The position numbers and the translations under genes were made by a program. The notes beneath the pieces are model-generated. The model made no database searches, was not told the DNA's origin, and worked only from the letters and a program-made list of their open reading frames with translations. Shown piece after piece: positions 8,439-15,926 of a stretch of DNA of 28,802 nt. This DNA is from an uncultured bacterium (GTDB taxonomy: Bacteria > Actinomycetota > Coriobacteriia > Coriobacteriales > Coriobacteriaceae): NCBI GenBank assembly GCA_905214435.1, contig CAJMMA010000021.1, positions 1 to 28,802 of the forward strand, read 5' to 3'. How positions within the stretch are numbered: position 1 is the first letter of the stretch; the number at the start of each line of letters is the position of its first letter.

Positions 8439-8478
8439 AACCGGTCTACCTGCGGAAATGCGGTAGACCGGTTTCTTG
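8439..8478 (+). terminator. Terminator of tRNA-Val
   Basis: A 12-bp perfect stem AACCGGTCTACC/GGTAGACCGGTT (8439-8450 and 8462-8473) with an 11-nt loop, followed by TTTCTTGT. Confidence 0.85.
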
Positions 8479-8488
8479 TATATAGCGC

Positions 8489-8510
8489 TGTATCCCAAAT
8501 GTATCCCAAA
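8489..8510. repeat. Tandem 11-bp repeat at tRNA-flanking junction
   Basis: TGTATCCCAAA occurs twice head to tail (8489-8499, 8500-8510), between the tRNA terminator and the truncated istB. It marks the left edge of foreign DNA and may be part of an old attachment site. The matching right-hand copy was not found in the window. Confidence 0.55.
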
Positions 8511-8876
8511 AGGCGGCGATGAGGGACATCGCCAGAAACGACCTGGTCATCCTGGACGAGTTCGGCTACGTGCCGCTGGACCTCGACAGCGCGAGGCTGC
8601 TGTTCCAGGGGGTGTCGGACTGCTACGAGAGGCACAGCCTGGTCATCACCACAAACATTGAGTTCAGCAAGTGGGGCACGGTCCTGGGGGACGACAAGAT
8701 GGCGGCGGCGATGATCGACCGCATCGTCCACCACGGCCGCCTGGTCGAGTTCACCGGCGCGAGTCACCGTATGGAGGCGACGCTCATGCTCGGCAAGGCG
8801 GTGGGATAGGTTAACGCGGCGTGTTTGCCAAAGTGCTCAATTTGGTCGCGCCACAATGTTCAGTTTGTCGTCGACA
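8511..8876 (+). mobile_element. IS21-family element fragment (right part)
   Basis: This contains the 3' part of istB followed by one IS end. The end has two related copies (about 8835 and 8857) of a TGCTCAATTTGG/TGTTCAGTTTGT motif, the multiple terminal repeats expected of IS21 elements, and reads TGTCGACGAC inward from 8876 on the minus strand. istA and the left end are absent, so the element is immobile. Its outer edge abuts the phage-like remnant. Confidence 0.7.
8519..8809 (+). pseudogene. istB: Truncated IstB transposition helper ATPase (C-terminal part)
   Basis: 96 codons match the C-terminal part of IstB-type helper ATPases of IS21 elements. The Walker B segment is L-V-I-L-D-E-F-G-Y-V-P-L, followed by S-L-V-I-T-T-N-I-E-F-S-K-W and A-M-I-D-R-I-V-H-H-G, both typical of the family. 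Full IstB is about 250 aa; the N-terminal half with Walker A is missing, cut at the tandem repeat near 8510. The ATG at 8519 is internal to the original gene and has no clear ribosome site, so expression is doubtful. Confidence 0.85.
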
Positions 8877-9190
8877 CAAACAGCGGCTCCCGCGTTTGGC
8901 AGCCCCGTGGTCCCAGCGGGCGCGGGGGGGGGACCGAGAAGAGCCAGGGCTCCGCCTCCTTGAGCGCGCCCACGTCGCCCCCGCGTTCGTCGAGAAGGGC
9001 ACGCGCGGCCTTGACGCTCCGCGCCCCAGCGAGCCTGAGCTCAGTACTCCACGCGCTCGTCGGCTGCTGCGCCCTCCACCGCTTCGATCTCCGAGCGAAG
9101 GGCGTCCGCCACCTCTGCCGACCTCGCGTCCTCTTGCCCTTCCGCGAGCTCGACCTTCGCCGCCTCGTCGCCATGAGTCTCACCGTCCAT
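8877..9190 (-). pseudogene. Frameshifted remnant, resembles a phage capsid scaffold protein
   Basis: Minus-strand ATG at 9190 with AGGA just upstream opens a 49-codon Glu/Ala-rich, helical frame ending at TGA 9041-9043. Shifting by one base at that point continues E-L-R-L-A-G-A-R-S-V-K-A-A-R-A-L-L-D-E-R-G-G-D and then A-L-K-E-A-E-P-W-L-F. After a run of nine C (minus strand; 8924-8932) a second shift restores P-A-G-T-T-G-L-P-N-A-G, ending at the IS21 end. The charged coiled N-terminus, A-R-A-L-L region and T-G-L-P-N-A-G tail resemble scaffold or minor structural proteins of tailed phages. That is recalled family resemblance, not a search result. The two frameshifts indicate decay. Confidence 0.45.
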
Positions 9191-9289
9191 GTATCCTGCT
9201 TTCAAATCGCGGCAGGCACAACAAGGCGCCCGCCCAGTTACTCGATACGAGCAGCCTAGACGGACGTCACAAAGTGGCAGAGGGGCACG

Positions 9290-9325
9290 ACTCTAATGCC
9301 AGGCATCTGCTGTTATCATTAGAGT
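9290..9325. promoter_or_regulatory. Inverted repeat upstream of the DUF262 gene
   Basis: ACTCTAATG (9290-9298) and CATTAGAGT (9317-9325) form a perfect 9-bp inverted repeat with an 18-bp spacer, about 90 bp upstream of the DUF262 start. It is a candidate operator for the defence cassette. The rest of 9191-9414 shows no gene. Confidence 0.4.
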
Positions 9326-9414
9326 GCAGCATTGGTTATGGGAGAGGACTTCACATCCCACAGCCAGTCAGACCTAAGTTGGCTTCGTCCTGCTATAGAT
9401 TGAGGTGAAGGCGA

Positions 9415-10473
9415 TTGACTGATCAACAAAGTGAGACGATCGAGATTTCCGAACAGATTCGCGACAAGAAAAAGGATGTGCGATTCAGCACTCGCGAATA
9501 CGTTGCGGAATACCTCATCAATAAGTTCAATGCTGATGCATTCTACATTCCGCTTGACTATCAACGGAACTTCGTCTGGACGGACGTTGACTGCAGCTAC
9601 TTTATTGAGTCTGTGCTAATTGGCCTGCCCATTCCCTACATGTTCTTTGCCGATGCTGAAGATGGCAGAACGGAAATCGTTGATGGAGCGCAAAGGATGA
9701 ACGCCTTGGTGAACTTTGCCAGAGGCGATTTAACCTTGTGCAATCTAGACATCCTTACATCTGTCAACGGAAAGACCTATTCAGAACTTCCCATAGAAGT
9801 ACAAAGAAGATTCGATAACGCGAGCTTTCGAGTGGTTTACCTTGAGGAAGGGACCACCTTTGACGTCCGACAGGAGATTTTTCGTCGTATCAATTCATCG
9901 GGCAAGCAGCTCAAATCGCAAGAAATTCGCCGTGGCTCCATGGGCGGCGATTTTACAAAACTAGTAAGCGAGCTCTCCAAAGATCCGCTCTTTATAAAAC
10001 TTGCCCCGTTAAGCGAGACGGCGCGCAAACACTACGATGACATGGAACTTGTCACTCGTTTCTTCGCCTATGCAGACGGCTACCCAGATTTCGAGGGTTA
10101 CAAAGACCGCGTTGCTAGTTACCTGGATGAATACACGAATCGCATGAACATCGAGCTTGCCGAGTCACCTGACAAGCGCAATGAACTCGTCGCTCGCTTC
10201 AAAGAAATGTTGGAATACGTTGAGAAGTGCTTGGGAGACAGGGGTTTCAAAAAGACACCGACAGGAAAAACGACTCCTCATGCGCGTTTCGAAGCTATTG
10301 CGGTCGGCGTTGCCGTGGCGTTGTCGGAGGACAAGGACCTTTCGCGCAAAGACATGTCTTGGGTTGATTGCGAAGAGTTCCAGACCCTTGTGCGGTCAGA
10401 CTCGGCAAACGTAAAGGCCAAGTTGAAAGCTCGCATTGATTTCGTTGCCAACAAGCTGAAGGCGGAGCGGTAA
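9415..10473 (+). CDS. DUF262 (ParB/GmrS-like) domain protein
   Basis: 352 aa with a TTG start, supported by GAGGTGA about 7 bp upstream. The N-terminal DUF262 motifs are clear: L-D-Y-Q-R-N-F-V-W (47-55), the I-E-S-V-L-I-G-L-P-I-P helix (64-74) and E-I-V-D-G-A-Q-R (87-94). The DGxQR motif is the predicted NTP-binding/hydrolysis signature of the ParB-like fold seen in GmrSD-type modification-dependent restriction enzymes. The C-terminal half is helical, with no HNH/DUF1524 nuclease, so this is the S-like half alone. The HEPN gene starts 5 bp after the stop, implying that it supplies the nuclease. Base composition is clearly less GC-rich than the flanking host genes, which points to lateral acquisition. 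Confidence 0.85.
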   Translation: MTDQQSETIEISEQIRDKKKDVRFSTREYVAEYLINKFNADAFYIPLDYQRNFVWTDVDCSYFIESVLIGLPIPYMFFADAEDGRTEIVDGAQRMNALVNFARGDLTLCNLDILTSVNGKTYSELPIEVQRRFDNASFRVVYLEEGTTFDVRQEIFRRINSSGKQLKSQEIRRGSMGGDFTKLVSELSKDPLFIKLAPLSETARKHYDDMELVTRFFAYADGYPDFEGYKDRVASYLDEYTNRMNIELAESPDKRNELVARFKEMLEYVEKCLGDRGFKKTPTGKTTPHARFEAIAVGVAVALSEDKDLSRKDMSWVDCEEFQTLVRSDSANVKAKLKARIDFVANKLKAER

Positions 10474-10478
10474 ACCTT

Positions 10479-11285
10479 ATGGATTCCAATGACTTTAACT
10501 TGGGGTACGAAGAGGTCTACAACGACCGCCTTGGTGAGACCAAGAGCATGATTACGCTCGCGACCCTGCTCGATTCGCTTGACCAAGGCGCAGAGGGCGT
10601 GCGCTACAATGCTGTAATGCGAGGAGCGTACGAAAACGCTGAAAAGGCAAATCCCAGTGGCCTGCCCTCATCGACACCAGATGTGACCCTCGTTTCCAGT
10701 GTCATCCGCTCCAACGTCAAGCTTATGATCTACAACATCATTGAGTACTCGGTCACTAATCTCATGCAGGCGATTTACGACAGAGTAAAGGACGAGGGTT
10801 GCGGCTACGCTGAGGTTTCCAAAAAGCTTCAATCGATTTGGCACCATACCCAAATGTATAACGGGTTGAGCGACCCAAAAGCCAGCAATAGTACTGCCGA
10901 GTCCATAAGCAAGAGGTTGCTTGATCATGCTGTTAAAAATAACGTACTTCAATTCAGCGTTCGGAACACCATCGCCGGTGGAAATCTAGATGCAGACAAA
11001 ATCCTCAAGCTCTTTGATGACCACGGAATATCGATTCATGATGATATAGCGAACTGCAAGAGGGATGAGATTAAGAGCGAGCTTAAAGACATCAAGAATC
11101 GACGGAATGACCTAGCTCATGGATCAATTTCGTTTGCAGAAGCAAGCAATCAGGTGACAACATCGGAGCTTGCGGAGCTAGTCAATCATGTTGACTCATT
11201 TTTGATGCAGCTCCGCAAGGATGTTTCGACCTATCTCAACGCCGGTGAATATCGGCGCGGTATGACCGAATCAGAAGAGGGCTAG
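10479..11285 (+). CDS. HEPN-family predicted RNase, MAE_28990/MAE_18760-like
   Basis: 268 aa, alpha-helical. The key motif is N-R-R-N-D-L-A-H with R209 and H214 (Rx4H), the catalytic pair of HEPN ribonucleases. The preceding K-S-E-L-K-D-I-K helix and following G-S-I-S-F match the MAE_28990/MAE_18760-type HEPN group as I recall it. It starts 5 bp after the DUF262 gene and is surely co-transcribed. Its TAG overlaps the methyltransferase TAG on the other strand in a shared CTAG (11282-11285), so the genes are packed tail to tail. Likely the toxic effector of a defence or abortive-infection system, gated by the DUF262 partner; inferred from family and context. Confidence 0.75.
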   Translation: MDSNDFNLGYEEVYNDRLGETKSMITLATLLDSLDQGAEGVRYNAVMRGAYENAEKANPSGLPSSTPDVTLVSSVIRSNVKLMIYNIIEYSVTNLMQAIYDRVKDEGCGYAEVSKKLQSIWHHTQMYNGLSDPKASNSTAESISKRLLDHAVKNNVLQFSVRNTIAGGNLDADKILKLFDDHGISIHDDIANCKRDEIKSELKDIKNRRNDLAHGSISFAEASNQVTTSELAELVNHVDSFLMQLRKDVSTYLNAGEYRRGMTESEEG

Positions 11286-12358
11286 TGTACGCAAGCGGCA
11301 ATTATGCTTTTGCCAACCGCTTCGCCGAGCTTTGGTGGCACGGCGTTTCCAATATGCCGTGCCACAGCTTTCTTGCTGATCTTCTCGCCAGGCCTAATGA
11401 ACTTGTAATCCTGCGGGAAGCTCTGCAAGACGGCACCCTCACGCAAGGTTAGGGCTCGATTTTGCTCTGGATGCCCAAACCGGCCCGTACCGTACATATA
11501 GAACTGCGTAGTTATAGTTGGGGACGTCTCGTCCCAAGCCATCCTCCCGTAGACCGCAGGGTACGTTTGGCCAGCAGCCTTTTTATGACAATCAAGCCTC
11601 AGGTCCTCAGGCCAATCTCGCCACGTGCCATTAGGCGTCGAAGCCTTAATGCGCTTCAAGTTTAGTTCTGATAGCGCCGACGCCGTTTGCAGAGAGTCCC
11701 CCCTGCAAGAGCCGCCAGCGCTCACGGCAGGCAGCGCACCTATTGCCTGCCGAACCGTAACAGCATGAGCGTTATCATTCGTAGGGTCAATCAAGCTGAT
11801 GGACCCATTTCTAGAAGCTAGCAGAATCAATCGCCGCCGATGCTGGGGCACACCGTACTCCTCAGCCTTTACGACGCTGTATTCCACCGAGTATCCGGAC
11901 TCCTTAAGCGTGTTCAAGAAACCAGAGAAGATGCTCTCCTTCTCGAGCTCGGGCACGTTCTCCATGGACACGTAATCTGGCTGCACTTCACGCACAAGCC
12001 TCCCAAACTGCGCAAGCAACCCCCAGTCCTTGTGCTTCTCGCGATGCTTCTTGTCCTTGCGGTGCTTCGAGAAGGGCTGGCAAGGAGCGCACCCTACCAA
12101 GACTTTGATGTCAAAGTCCTTCAGGAGCTCCTTGACTTCCTCCCCGGTGACCTCGGCGATGTTCTTGCAGATGAACTTGTCCTTGCCGTTGTTCGCATCG
12201 TAGGCGTACTGGCAAGAGGAATCGAGGTCAAACCCAGCCACCACATCGATGCCAGCGGTGCGTAAACCGTAGGTCAGACCCCCGACCCCGCAAAACAAAT
12301 CCACAGCACCAATGGAGGCGCTCTGAGCCTTATCCTCCGTGGAACTATCAACGCTCAT
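11282..12358 (-). CDS. DNA (cytosine-5) methyltransferase of the DUF262-HEPN cassette
   Basis: 358 aa from the ATG at 12358, preceded by GAAGGGG at 8 bp; a GTG three codons earlier has no proper ribosome site. C5-methyltransferase motifs run in order: D-L-F-C-G-V-G-G (motif I, 20-27), A-P-C-Q-P-F-S with catalytic Cys93 (IV), M-E-N-V-P-E-L (VI, about 132-138) and V-P-Q-H-R-R-R-L-I-L-L-A-S (VIII). A target-recognition region with W-R-D-W-P-E-D-L follows, then L-T-L-R-E-G-A-V-L-Q-S-F-P (IX) and I-G-N-A-V-P-P-K-L (X). Complete, with all catalytic residues. It presumably protects or marks host DNA relative to the convergent DUF262-HEPN pair. Target sequence cannot be read from the protein. Not the same subgroup as the second methyltransferase at 16092. 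Confidence 0.92.
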   Translation of the reverse strand: MSVDSSTEDKAQSASIGAVDLFCGVGGLTYGLRTAGIDVVAGFDLDSSCQYAYDANNGKDKFICKNIAEVTGEEVKELLKDFDIKVLVGCAPCQPFSKHRKDKKHREKHKDWGLLAQFGRLVREVQPDYVSMENVPELEKESIFSGFLNTLKESGYSVEYSVVKAEEYGVPQHRRRLILLASRNGSISLIDPTNDNAHAVTVRQAIGALPAVSAGGSCRGDSLQTASALSELNLKRIKASTPNGTWRDWPEDLRLDCHKKAAGQTYPAVYGRMAWDETSPTITTQFYMYGTGRFGHPEQNRALTLREGAVLQSFPQDYKFIRPGEKISKKAVARHIGNAVPPKLGEAVGKSIIAACVH

Positions 12359-12643
12359 CGCAATCACCCCTTCGGCGTCCTAGAATGACCGTATGCGAGC
12401 GTCACAAACTCGAAAAGAATTCAACTCGCTAACTTTATAGATTAGCAGCAATCAGAGGGATTGGAGACCTGAGCTTGAAAACGTCACCGAACGGCTGTTT
12501 GCTTCCCGTAAACAGCAGAAGTGCAGGTAAAACGCCTTGGCCTCGATTTGCTTGATCGCCTGTTCCAAGTACGGCAATCCGGAGAGGTCCTGGCCGCCGG
12601 AGGCCGTGCAAAGCGCTCCGCTTGTATGGTCGCCCGTGCTCTT
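12359..12643. other. Interval between methyltransferase and primase remnant
   Basis: No intact gene. On the minus strand the frame of the PriCT-2 fragment continues past its TGA (12644-12646) to a second TGA at 12452-12454. It encodes a plausible amphipathic segment Y-L-E-Q-A-I-K-Q-I-E-A-K-A, so this is probably the decayed C-terminal part of that gene. The AT-richer 12400-12450 stretch probably carries the methyltransferase promoter, but I could not pick a convincing -35/-10 pair. Confidence 0.4.
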
Positions 12644-12892
12644 TCAGCCTGCGTTCGCCGCATGCCAGAAGAGCGTGCCCGCCGTGATCCTACCGCCCTC
12701 GTCCACATGCTCGAAGAGCTTGCGGGTAACGGCCTCGTCGTACTTCTCGGGGTCGTGGGAGCACCAGCTGAGGAACGTGTCGTGGTCGCCTCCAGCGGCC
12801 TCGTAGCTGATGCCGATGTTCTTCCAAGTCTCGTAGTTCTTGGGCGGCTCCATAGAGAGGAACGCCAAGTCGGCCTTCTCCTTATCGTTCAT
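12644..12892 (-). CDS. Short PriCT-2-like primase-domain protein, probably a fragment
   Basis: 82 aa. The pattern N-Y-E-T-W-K-N-I-G-I-S, D-T-F-L-S-W-C-S, P-E-K-Y-D-E-A, L-F-E-H-V and I-T-A-G-T-L-F-W-H-A-A matches the PriCT-2 (primase C-terminal 2) domain of phage and plasmid primase-helicases. In those proteins this domain precedes a large D5-like helicase, which is absent here. The ATG overlaps the preceding small ORF by 11 bp, as in phage-type operons. The same frame continues plausibly after the stop, suggesting a nonsense mutation in a longer ancestor. Confidence 0.65.
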   Translation of the reverse strand: MNDKEKADLAFLSMEPPKNYETWKNIGISYEAAGGDHDTFLSWCSHDPEKYDEAVTRKLFEHVDEGGRITAGTLFWHAANAG

Positions 12893-13052
12893 GCTGGCTC
12901 ACCCCGCAATCGAGCTGCGAGGCGGCGCTCCCCGTGACCGAGCTGTAAGATGCAGCCACGACAGGCCCCCGGCCTGTCCACTCGCCGCCGGTGGCCCCGC
13001 CGCCAAGCATACGGCCACCGGTGTCATTTTCCTTGAATGCTTCCATAGGCAT
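12882..13052 (-). CDS. Small hypothetical protein, 56 aa
   Basis: ATG at 13052 begins 2 bp after the TAG of the excisionase-like gene, and the stop overlaps the start of the PriCT-2 ORF. This position in a tightly packed three-gene run is the main support. The product is Gly/Ser-rich with no recognised domain (begins M-P-M-E-A-F-K-E-N-D). An alternative start is the second ATG at 13046. Confidence 0.4.
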   Translation of the reverse strand: MPMEAFKENDTGGRMLGGGATGGEWTGRGPVVAASYSSVTGSAASQLDCGVSQHER

Positions 13053-13054
13053 CG

Positions 13055-13300
13055 CTAGTCCTCAATGCCGAGCATGTCGCAGATTTTCTGCCCGCTGATC
13101 GCCCAGGTGCCGCCGATCATCATCGCGGGGAGCGTCCCGTCCGCGCACCACTTCTGGACTTGGCGCAGGCTCCACCCGCCGATCTCGGCCACGTGCTTGG
13201 GGGTCTCGCACACCTTCACGTCCGCGCGCCGGATTTGCGAGCAGCCGAGCGGCTCCTTCCCATGCCCTATTCTCGCCTTTGTACCGAGCCATTCAGTCAC
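13055..13300 (-). CDS. Excisionase-like helix-turn-helix protein
   Basis: 81 aa with a GTG start; AGAGG lies 8 bp upstream. The segment C-E-T-P-K-H-V-A-E-I-G-G-W-S-L-R-Q-V-Q-K-W-C-A-D-G-T-L-P-A, followed by G-G-T-W-A-I-S, is the winged MerR/excisionase (HTH_17) pattern: a turn helix, then a beta wing with Trp. Such proteins direct excision of integrative elements or regulate their operons. It heads a three-gene minus-strand remnant; no integrase is present in the window. Confidence 0.75.
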   Translation of the reverse strand: MTEWLGTKARIGHGKEPLGCSQIRRADVKVCETPKHVAEIGGWSLRQVQKWCADGTLPAMMIGGTWAISGQKICDMLGIED

Positions 13301-13621
13301 CGCCCTAACCTCTGAGCTACTAATGACGTGTGATCACGGTTAAGACTGTACAAGAGCGAATTGCCGCGTTTAACTGTGGTTATGTAGTGCAGCAGTGGCA
13401 AAACTGCTTGACGGCGCGGGACTTCCATTTTGCTTTGCGACTGCTTGGACGGCCAAATTGCTCATTTGCTGACTTATAGCAATGCCCCAACGGCACCGTC
13501 GCGTTTGCAAACAGCCGCGGCCAACAGCAAGAACATCAGCAATTCCGTCGGCATGCATCGGACGTCCGCCGCTGGGGTATCCTTGGAGCACATGCACCGC
13601 AAGCCGCACAAAGGAGCCGCC
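13301..13621. other. Gene-free interval upstream of the DUF5710 gene
   Basis: About 320 bp between divergent genes. It must hold the promoter of the DUF5710 gene and perhaps that of the excisionase-like gene, but no clear -35/-10 pair stands out. An ATTGCT...AGCAAT inverted pair lies near 13455-13480. No RNA gene or repeat is recognised. Confidence 0.4.
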
Positions 13622-14320
13622 ATGCGCACCGAGCTCGATGTTCCCTTTTTGCACAAAGACGAGGCCAAAGCCCTGGGCGCCAAGTGGGACCGGATCAAAA
13701 AGATCTGGTACGTGCCCGATGGCGTCAACCCCGAGCCCTTTGCCGCGTGGCTGCCCGGCGTGGATCGCTCCGACCCCAGCGCGCCCTACATCTACCTGGT
13801 GCTGGGCAAGCGCGAATGCTGGAAGTGCCACGAGCAGACAACGGTCACGGCCTTTGGCATTCCGTATCGGGTAGCCGAGGACTCGGGCAGCAAGGCTGCG
13901 CCCGGCGCAGTACCCGCCATGGACGACACGGGCCACATCGCGATCGACACCGCCCGCGCCAACGCCATAGCTATCGTCCCCGCGCTGGGCTGCGTGCCGG
14001 CCGAGATCCGCGACTACCTGCGCGAGCGCTGCGGCTACAAGCCCGTAACGTCGCGCACCACCAAGACCGTATCGCTCGCCAGCACCTGCACCGCCTGCGG
14101 CGCGCTGCAAGGCAGCCATTACCTGTTCGAGGAGCCCACGTCGCCGTTTGCGCTCACGGCCATCAACAAGCTGCCCGCGTTGGAGTTCGTGCGCGTGAAA
14201 GTCGCCGGCGTCTTTGGCATCCCCGCCAGTCAGAGCAACTTTGACCAGGCACTCTTCACCTGGGCACGCGACCACCACATCCAGTTCCACAAGCCCCTGT
14301 GCGAGGGAATTTACCTGTAG
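13622..14320 (+). CDS. DUF5710 domain protein with zinc-ribbon cysteines
   Basis: 232 aa from the ATG at 13622 (AAAGGAG 6 bp upstream; the open frame extends further left but lacks a site). The N-terminal M-R-T-E-L-D-V-P-F-L-H-K-D-E-A-K-A-L-G-A (1-20) followed by K-W-D-R-I-K-K-I-W-Y-V-P (21-32) is the DUF5710 signature, a small module found in replication, conjugation and other DNA-associated proteins. Two CxxC pairs (C66/C69 and C156/C159) could form a split zinc ribbon. The middle and C-terminal parts are not recognised. Codon use is host-like. Function unknown. It is followed by the 23-bp-period repeat. Confidence 0.75.
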   Translation: MRTELDVPFLHKDEAKALGAKWDRIKKIWYVPDGVNPEPFAAWLPGVDRSDPSAPYIYLVLGKRECWKCHEQTTVTAFGIPYRVAEDSGSKAAPGAVPAMDDTGHIAIDTARANAIAIVPALGCVPAEIRDYLRERCGYKPVTSRTTKTVSLASTCTACGALQGSHYLFEEPTSPFALTAINKLPALEFVRVKVAGVFGIPASQSNFDQALFTWARDHHIQFHKPLCEGIYL

Positions 14321-14327
14321 GGCAAAA

Positions 14328-14396
14328 CTCGAAAATCGAGTCCAGTTATCCTCGGAAATCGAGTGTGGAATTCCTCGAAAATCGAGTATGCGCAGG
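14328..14396. repeat. Three palindromic 14-mers at exact 23-bp period
   Basis: CTCGAAAATCGAGT at 14328 and 14374 and CTCGGAAATCGAGT at 14351. Each copy is an inverted repeat (CTCGA-AAA-TCGAG), and the starts are 23 bp apart. The sequence between the cores is not conserved. It lies between the stop of the DUF5710 gene and the tail of the convergent restriction endonuclease. Confidence 0.8.
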
Positions 14397-14420
14397 TAGC
14401 TGAGTTGCGGGCTCGAGGAC

Positions 14421-15926
14421 CTACAGTCCCAGGATGTGCTCCAGATAGCTCTTGTTGAACCAGAACGATTGCCTGGTCATCCAGCGCCCATCCGGCAGTT
14501 CGTAAGCGTTCTTTGCGATATCGCCGACCTCGGTGCCATCGGCGAATCTGTACGCAGCTTTCGACGTATGTGGGCGAACGTGAACGATTGGATTGTCAGC
14601 CATACCAGGCAGATTGTTGGCCACTTTGAGCTTTCCTGCCGAATCCCTATACGGCTTTAGCTCAACTCCCTCGCGAATAACCTTTTTCGTTTCGTCCCAG
14701 CAAGCCTTTGCGGGACCTTCGATTTCGTTTGCCGGCATTGCCCAGAACAGGCAACGATCAAGATGCAGCACACCCTCGTGGTCCTCACGGAACACAACGA
14801 AGAAGAAGCGGTTGGTTTCGAGGCATGCGCGGAAAGGCGACGCTTCCCAATCCTCGTTAATCAGCTGCTTAAACTTAAACGGCGGGAAGGACATCGCCTG
14901 CTCGATGTGGCCTTTTTTATTAACGCGAACAGCCCGAACGGAAATCCCAGCCTTAACGAACTCCTCGGCGGCATTGCTTTTAATGCCGAGCATGCGGTAA
15001 ACGATCGTCGTCCATTGCGCCTTGTTGCCCGTATACTCCAACCCATACTGCTCCGCGATCTGGCGATCGGTTTCACCATAGTGGCACTCGATAAGTCCAG
15101 TTACGTAGCTTTCGAAATCAATGGGATCGTCGCCGGCCTGGACGATGCTCTCGCCAACGCGCGGGGCACCGAGCACGTAGGTATGGAGCACGTAGTCCAT
15201 ATACGAGCGCTTGAGCGAAAAGGCTCGACGCTTCGCGCGACGGTGTTCAATCTCGCCCGTATCGGTGTTGAGGTACTCATAATACTGGTCAACCCACATC
15301 TTCGCTTCGGTTTTACCCTTCGTGCAGGCGCCTAAGTAGGTAGTCATACCCTCCGAAAGCTCATCGGCGCGACCATCTTGAATGTACGAAATGATTTTCT
15401 CGTAGTCGGCGCGAATGATCTTCATGTCCTCTTCGGGCAGACGGACCATAACTGCACGCTCAATGCGCTGGTCGTATTTGTCGATTGAGAGGTCGCGGCC
15501 GTAATAAACCAAGAGAATATTGCTGAGTTTGGTCTTAAGATGTGAACTGTCGTAATCGAGCGTCACCGGACGATCGTAAGGAATCATCGTCAAAACGAGG
15601 CGTTCGCCGGCAGATTTGCGACCGTTCTTGAGCACGTCGAAGCACGTCGCCTTGAGCTCAACGCCTGCCTCCGGAAAATCTGGCCGATCATCGCTGTTGG
15701 CCTTATAGCCAAAGTAACGCTCCTCGATCAGGGTTCCCATGCCACCCTTGTACTTCTTGGACCCAAAGTCCTTGGGCGCGCTCTCCCCCTCCGGCGCAAT
15801 GCCAAGCTCGAGAATATCGCGAAACGTCATCCCGTCGAGATTGGCAGCATATCGCTCAATGCTTGAGGGGTCAGAAAAATCGGTATCGTCAAGCATGCGC
15901 TTGAAATCGAGGTGCTTCTTGGACAT
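14421..15926 (-). CDS. Sau3AI-like type II restriction endonuclease (MutH/Sau3AI fold)
   Basis: 501 aa from the ATG at 15926, chosen for GGAGG 7 bp upstream. The N-terminal MutH/Sau3AI nuclease module has K-Y-K-G-G-M-G-T-L-I-E-E-R-Y-F-G-Y-K (58-75) and P-D-F-P-E-A-G-V-E-L-K (82-92). Residues E69, D83, E90 and K92 reproduce the spacing of the MutH catalytic set (E56, D70, E77, K79). Sau3AI has a similar length (about 490 aa) and carries a second, catalytically inactive MutH-like domain in its C-terminal half; the C-terminal half here is consistent with that. The expected target is GATC, by homology. It is divergently paired with a C5 methyltransferase, the usual arrangement for a complete type II system. 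Confidence 0.88.
   Translation of the reverse strand: MSKKHLDFKRMLDDTDFSDPSSIERYAANLDGMTFRDILELGIAPEGESAPKDFGSKKYKGGMGTLIEERYFGYKANSDDRPDFPEAGVELKATCFDVLKNGRKSAGERLVLTMIPYDRPVTLDYDSSHLKTKLSNILLVYYGRDLSIDKYDQRIERAVMVRLPEEDMKIIRADYEKIISYIQDGRADELSEGMTTYLGACTKGKTEAKMWVDQYYEYLNTDTGEIEHRRAKRRAFSLKRSYMDYVLHTYVLGAPRVGESIVQAGDDPIDFESYVTGLIECHYGETDRQIAEQYGLEYTGNKAQWTTIVYRMLGIKSNAAEEFVKAGISVRAVRVNKKGHIEQAMSFPPFKFKQLINEDWEASPFRACLETNRFFFVVFREDHEGVLHLDRCLFWAMPANEIEGPAKACWDETKKVIREGVELKPYRDSAGKLKVANNLPGMADNPIVHVRPHTSKAAYRFADGTEVGDIAKNAYELPDGRWMTRQSFWFNKSYLEHILGL

Noticed and set aside
13285..13330. A tRNA-like D-arm (TAGCTCAGAGGTTAGGGC) on the minus strand.
   Set aside because: No matching acceptor stem, anticodon stem or T-arm could be formed. 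It coincides with the ribosome site of the excisionase-like gene.
8431..13350. A right attachment site duplicating the 3' end of tRNA-Val, which would define an intact island.
   Set aside because: No second copy of the tRNA 3' segment or of the TGTATCCCAAA tandem was found in this range, so island borders cannot be drawn.
14328..14396. CRISPR or terminator interpretation of the 23-bp repeats.
   Set aside because: Only three units with 9-bp intervals, and no T-tract after any hairpin.
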